Under the pieces are notes generated by a model, which did not search any database, was not told the DNA's origin, and saw only the letters and a list, made by a program, of their open reading frames with translations. From Lysobacterales bacterium (GTDB taxonomy: Bacteria; Pseudomonadota; Gammaproteobacteria; Xanthomonadales; SZUA-36): a stretch of DNA of 10,363 bases. Shown one piece after another: positions 6,829-10,363 of the stretch (position 1 is the first letter of the stretch; every line of letters begins with the position of its first letter). The stretch is taken from contig JAPHTE010000134.1 of NCBI GenBank assembly GCA_026196445.1, positions 1-10,363 of the forward strand, read 5' to 3'. A program made the translations under genes and the position numbers.

Positions 6829-6868
6829 AGCTACGACACCGAAGCAGTAAGTGCTAACAGGCCCTGTG

Positions 6869-8494
6869 TCATGGCGTCAGGGGCTGCCCGGTCATGGAGC
6901 GTACCGCCATGCGTGCGTTCAAAATACAGTTCGAGATAAAGGTACCTTCCAGTGATTTTAACCCGCAGATGCCGCCACCGCCGAATCCTGCCGCTTCACC
7001 GGCCGCGTAAAGACCGGATATGGGTTCACCCGTGTTGGATAGCACGCGGCTTTGCAGGTCGGTTTGGATGCCGCCCATGCTCTTGCGACTGACGATAAAT
7101 TCACGGAAAGCGACCAGAGGCGTGGCTTTCTGATCCATGATCCGCTGCAGTTTGCAGGTGCGTGAACGGTCACCGCGCCACTGCCTGACTCGCTGGATAC
7201 GTTCGAGTTGTTCGTCGAAACCAGCCTTGCCCAGTTCGATCTGCGCGTCGTAGTGCGCAACGGCCTGGAGTACGTTATCCAACACGACATGGCCACCACC
7301 AACCGCCTCGCTGGCGGCGTTCAGCCGGTTCATGCCTGCCACCAGTTCTTCCAGGCTGTCGGCGACCACGACGTCCTCGCATTCGTCAACCAGGTATTGC
7401 AATAACTCGTGGTTTCCAAGGAAGATATCCCGCGCCAGTCTCAGGATGCTGCGGTCGCGGAAAGCCGGGTTGCTGTCGGCACCCGAAACGGCGATTTCCT
7501 TCAGCGCGATCTTCCAGTTCATCACCTGCCAGCTATAGCCGTGCTTGCTCATGGCGATGCGTTTGCACAACAGGTGGGTATCGAAACCGGTTACCAGGGG
7601 AGTGGGGCCAAAGCGTTTGCCGGTGGCGTCCAGCCACAGCGCTGACTTTGGCGGGATCAGGCCCAGGCCCTCGCCGGGGATTCGAGGCGTGGGGTGGTGG
7701 ATGCCGGCGGCATAATTCCACATCTGGTACAACTTGCTGACCTCGCCGCCGATGCTCGTAACAGCATCGTGCAGGGTGCCGTCGGCGTAGCGGTGGGCGC
7801 CGTTGAGGATGTGTTCGGGTGCCGGGCCCCAGCTTCTATCCCACTCGCGTTTGACCCGTTCGATATCGCCGTTGATACCACCCGACGCTACCAGCACGGC
7901 GCCGGCTTCGATTTCAAAGGCCTGCCCGGTGGTTTCACTTCTACCGTGGACCCCAACGACGGCGCCACCATGCAGCAGCAGCTCTTCCACACGGTGTTCG
8001 AACAGGTATTCCAGGTTATTTGCCCTGGGGTGGTGGCGTAAATCGTCTGACAGCCTCTGCATCAGGCGCCGCCCGGTGCCCCAGACGATGTGGTAGCGAG
8101 GCAGGGAGTTGCCCTCGCCGGATTCCCCACGCTCGACCCAGTGCGGTATCGGGAAAAACCGGATGCCCCTGGGCTTGAGCCAGTTGTAGATATCGTCCAC
8201 GCTACGGTTGACATACAATTCGGCCCACTTTTTAGGCCAGGTGTCTTGCTCTGTAAACTGTGCGAAGGAATACCAGTCCCTGAGCGCGGCCTCGGGGCTG
8301 TCTTTCACCCGGTTCAGGCGCTGGATGGGTGTGTCCACCAATAACATGCCACCCAGCGACTCCACCGCCAGCCCGCCAAAATTCTGTTCTGAATCCCGAT
8401 CGATGATGACGATGCTGAGATCGTGCTCCAGCAATTCCAGCGCAGCCGTGATCCCGGCCAGCCCACCACCGACAATGGCCACGTCGAATGGCAT
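6869..8494 (-). CDS. FAD-binding dehydrogenase, fumarate reductase/KstD-like family
   Basis: A 541-residue flavoprotein. The N-terminus MPFDVAIVGGGLAG holds the FAD dinucleotide motif GGGLAG (9-14), with D32 closing strand 2 to bind ribose. NFGGLAVESLGGM is the flavin-side loop. The C-terminus GLYAAGEAAGFGGGGICG... is the second FAD-contacting segment of the fumarate reductase/3-ketosteroid dehydrogenase superfamily. The order of blocks (WPKKWAELYV, RFFPIPHWVERG, RYHIVWGTG) matches the group of about 550 residues annotated as putative FAD-binding dehydrogenases, whose substrate is not known. There is no signal peptide or heme domain. I placed the start at ATG 8494, directly before the FAD motif. 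A GTG at 8506 would add four residues, and neither has a clear Shine-Dalgarno site. It is divergent from the acyl-CoA dehydrogenase and co-directional with the ThDP enzyme beyond the repeat element. Confidence 0.88.
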   Translation of the reverse strand: MPFDVAIVGGGLAGITAALELLEHDLSIVIIDRDSEQNFGGLAVESLGGMLLVDTPIQRLNRVKDSPEAALRDWYSFAQFTEQDTWPKKWAELYVNRSVDDIYNWLKPRGIRFFPIPHWVERGESGEGNSLPRYHIVWGTGRRLMQRLSDDLRHHPRANNLEYLFEHRVEELLLHGGAVVGVHGRSETTGQAFEIEAGAVLVASGGINGDIERVKREWDRSWGPAPEHILNGAHRYADGTLHDAVTSIGGEVSKLYQMWNYAAGIHHPTPRIPGEGLGLIPPKSALWLDATGKRFGPTPLVTGFDTHLLCKRIAMSKHGYSWQVMNWKIALKEIAVSGADSNPAFRDRSILRLARDIFLGNHELLQYLVDECEDVVVADSLEELVAGMNRLNAASEAVGGGHVVLDNVLQAVAHYDAQIELGKAGFDEQLERIQRVRQWRGDRSRTCKLQRIMDQKATPLVAFREFIVSRKSMGGIQTDLQSRVLSNTGEPISGLYAAGEAAGFGGGGICGLKSLEGTFISNCILNARMAVRSMTGQPLTP

Positions 8495-8584
8495 TATTAC
8501 GGGCACCGCTGTTTCATGGCAGGGCGAAATTCGTCATAATAGGTGTGCCGCCTTTCTCACGTTCGCAAGCAGGGATTGTATCTC
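8495..8584. promoter_or_regulatory. Divergent promoter region of FAD and acyl-CoA dehydrogenase genes
   Basis: These 90 bases separate two divergently transcribed oxidoreductase genes and must hold both promoters. CATAAT (8535-8540) is a plausible plus-strand -10 with a poor -35 (TTCATG, 8513-8518, 16-base spacing). AGGG (8571-8574) is the likely ribosome site for the plus gene. No operator palindrome stood out. Confidence 0.35.
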
Positions 8585-10363
8585 ATGAGTGACTATCGTT
8601 TCCCGTATAAAGACGCAGCATTTTTGCTGAATGATCTACTGGATTTTGACCAATTATGTGTGGATGCCGGGCTGGAAGAGGTCAACACCGAGTTGGCGCT
8701 GGCGATCCTGGAGGAAGCTGGACGCTTCGGTAGCGAGGTGCTGGCGCCGCTGAACACGGTTGGCGACGAACTGGGCGCCAAGCTCACTGATGAAGGTGTG
8801 CAGGAAACACCGGGTTTTGCCGATGCTTACCGGCAGTACATCGATAACGGCTGGGCGTCGTTATCGGGTCCGGAAGCTTATGGCGGCCAGGGCATGCCAC
8901 GCGTGTTGGGCGCCGGGACCACCGAGATCTGGTATTCAGCCTGCGCGGCATTTTCACTGTGCCCATTGCTAACCACCGGCGCCGTGGAGGCGCTGATCAA
9001 ACACGGCTCCAAAGAACTGCAGGACGCCTACCTGCCTGGCCTGGTTTCCGGTGAATGGACCGGCACGATGTGCCTGACCGAGGCCTCGGCTGGCTCCGAC
9101 CTCGCCGCGGTTGCCTGCAAGGTCGTACCTGAAGGTGACCATTACCTGATGATCGGGCAGAAGATTTTCATTACCTGGGGTGATCACCAGATGACGGAGA
9201 ACGTCATCCACCTGGTGCTCGCACGTCTGCCGGATGCACCCCCGGGTGTAAAAGGCATTTCGCTGTTCCTCGTGCCGAAATACCTGTTGGATGAGAACGG
9301 TCGTCCCGGCAAGCGTAACGACGTGTATGCGGTTGGCCTGGAGCATAAGCTGGGAATCCACGCGAGCCCGACCGTGACCCTTAACTTCGGTGATAACGGC
9401 GGTGCAGTGGCCTACCTGGTGGGTGAACCACACCAGGGACTGATGGCCATGTTCACGATGATGAACGACGCCCGCCAGGGTGTCGGTATCCAGGGATTGG
9501 GCGTGGCAGTCCGTTCCTACCAGCAGGCCGCAGAATACGCCAGGGAACGCCTGCAGGGTACACGCAAGGATGGTTCGCGTTACCCGATTATCCAGTTCCC
9601 GGACGTTCGCCGCATGCTGATGACCATGAAATCGGCGACTGAGGCCATGCGTGGACTGGTGTACGTGGCCGCCGCCGAGAATGACCGGATCAAGACGGCA
9701 GAAAGCCCCGAAGATGCCGCCCGGCATGCTGCGCGCACCGGTGTGTACACCCCCATCGTCAAGGGCTGGATCACCGAGTTTGCACAGGAAGTGACCTACC
9801 TGGGCATGCAGGTGCATGGCGGTGCCGGCTATATCGAGGAAACCGGCAGTGCCCAGCACGTGCGCGACGAACGCATCATGACCATTTACGAGGGCACCAC
9901 GGGTATCCAGGGCCTGGACCTGGCCGGGCGCAAGACGGTCATGGACAAGGGTGAGGCGGTACAGGCTTTGCTGCAAGAAATGCTGGCGGATGCGGAGAAG
10001 GTTTCGGCACTGGATGAGCTGTCCGGCATGGGAGTGAGCTTGAAAGAGGCCGTGCAAACGGGCAGGGAGGCTACGGATTGGCTGCTCGAAAACGCTCAAC
10101 GGGACAAACACGCCATCGGCTCGGCGAGTGTCAATTACATGATGCTGATGGGCTTTTTGTGTGGTGGCTGGGTCATGGCGCTTTCAGCGTTGAAGGCCAC
10201 ACAGTCATTGGCCAACGGTGGTTCCGACAAGAAGTTTTTGCAGGCCAAGATCGTCACGGCGAAATTCTATTTCGACCACCTGTTGCCACGCACCGGCGCT
10301 TACCTGGCGGCCATCAAGGCCGGCAGCAGCAGCATGATGGCGCTGGACGAAGACCAGTTTTGA
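8585..10363 (+). CDS. Acyl-CoA dehydrogenase, DmdC-like with extra C-terminal domain
   Basis: A 592-residue FAD-dependent acyl-CoA dehydrogenase of the long subfamily that includes 3-methylmercaptopropionyl-CoA dehydrogenase. The N-terminal helical domain has EEVNTELALAILEEAGRF and VLAPLN. The middle beta-domain has the FAD/substrate signature CLTEASAGSD (163-172) and KIFITWGDH. The C-terminal helical domain has QVHGGAGYIEE and IYEGTTGIQGLDLAGRK. E436 in that YEG motif aligns with the catalytic base described for DmdC (Glu435). The remaining 130 or so residues form the additional C-terminal domain of this subfamily. The family oxidises the alpha-beta bond of medium or modified acyl-CoAs and feeds electrons to ETF. 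Substrate choice (DMSP breakdown versus fatty acids) cannot be decided here. I chose ATG 8585, which gives MSDYRFPYKD as in relatives; the upstream ATG at 8543 adds 14 unrelated residues. The stop codon is the last triplet of the window. Confidence 0.92.
   Translation: MSDYRFPYKDAAFLLNDLLDFDQLCVDAGLEEVNTELALAILEEAGRFGSEVLAPLNTVGDELGAKLTDEGVQETPGFADAYRQYIDNGWASLSGPEAYGGQGMPRVLGAGTTEIWYSACAAFSLCPLLTTGAVEALIKHGSKELQDAYLPGLVSGEWTGTMCLTEASAGSDLAAVACKVVPEGDHYLMIGQKIFITWGDHQMTENVIHLVLARLPDAPPGVKGISLFLVPKYLLDENGRPGKRNDVYAVGLEHKLGIHASPTVTLNFGDNGGAVAYLVGEPHQGLMAMFTMMNDARQGVGIQGLGVAVRSYQQAAEYARERLQGTRKDGSRYPIIQFPDVRRMLMTMKSATEAMRGLVYVAAAENDRIKTAESPEDAARHAARTGVYTPIVKGWITEFAQEVTYLGMQVHGGAGYIEETGSAQHVRDERIMTIYEGTTGIQGLDLAGRKTVMDKGEAVQALLQEMLADAEKVSALDELSGMGVSLKEAVQTGREATDWLLENAQRDKHAIGSASVNYMMLMGFLCGGWVMALSALKATQSLANGGSDKKFLQAKIVTAKFYFDHLLPRTGAYLAAIKAGSSSMMALDEDQF

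Larger units (their letters stand above)
6598..6865. repeat. 268-bp MITE-like structured element with terminal inverted repeats
   Basis: Fills nearly all of the gap between the FAD gene stop (6869) and the ThDP gene start (6583). The outer arms at 6598-6629 and 6834-6865 are inverted repeats matching at 28 of 32 positions, with the outermost 13 bases (AGGGCCTGTTAGC) identical. Inside are two further hairpins listed separately. There is no coding potential: the only open frame (6706-6939) runs into the neighbouring gene antisense. No transposase is present, and I could not identify a clear target-site duplication. This is the structure expected of a non-autonomous mobile repeat or a genome-wide intergenic repeat; whether it is multicopy cannot be seen here. 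Confidence 0.8.

Noticed and set aside
6598..6865. CRISPR array or phage attachment site
   Set aside because: There are no regularly spaced direct repeats, no tRNA and no integrase; the symmetry is inverted and nested.
6706..6939. 77-codon frame inside the repeat element
   Set aside because: It crosses the element border into the antisense of the FAD gene and has no protein-like features; the element is judged non-coding.
8969..10111. Open frame of 380 codons on the minus strand
   Set aside because: Antisense shadow of the acyl-CoA dehydrogenase, with no domain character.

Overview
The window is an ordinary chromosomal segment of a free-living proteobacterium, most likely a gammaproteobacterium. 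The clues are moderately GC-rich coding DNA, tightly packed genes with Shine-Dalgarno sites, and metabolic genes (type I glutamine synthetase, PdxH, a DmdC-like acyl-CoA dehydrogenase) of a kind common in that group. This placement is inference from protein flavour only. There is no phage, plasmid, CRISPR or antibiotic-resistance gene, and no tRNA or rRNA that I can see.

Layout. Positions 1-540 (minus) hold the first 180 codons of an exported DUF6305-like protein whose 3' end lies outside the window. Positions 541-1012 are a divergent, partly AT-rich intergenic region. Then comes a plus-strand pair: a glutamine synthetase whose adenylylation tyrosine is replaced by phenylalanine (1013-2437), and, 21 bases on, a pyridoxamine-phosphate oxidase with a shortened N-terminus (2459-3043). 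The latter overlaps tail-to-tail by 12 bases with a minus-strand METTL7/TMT1-like methyltransferase (3032-3649). A small DUF2892 membrane protein (3739-3942, plus) ends at a near-perfect bidirectional terminator (3959-3987). That terminator also serves an exported protein of unknown function built of two copies of one domain (4006-4776, minus).

The last third has two minus-strand genes, an FAD-binding dehydrogenase (6869-8494) and a thiamine-diphosphate enzyme (4850-6583), separated by a 268-bp non-coding element (6598-6865). The element has 32-bp imperfect terminal inverted repeats and two nested internal hairpins. Divergent from the FAD gene, a DmdC-type acyl-CoA dehydrogenase (8585-10363) ends exactly at the window edge.

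Working together: GlnA and PdxH look like one transcript linking nitrogen assimilation and PLP supply. The FAD dehydrogenase, ThDP enzyme and acyl-CoA dehydrogenase could be part of a small-acid catabolic neighbourhood, but no substrate can be assigned. I found no convincing new multi-gene system. The most unusual objects are the structured inverted-repeat element, the duplicated exported protein, the non-adenylylatable GS and the lid-less PdxH.
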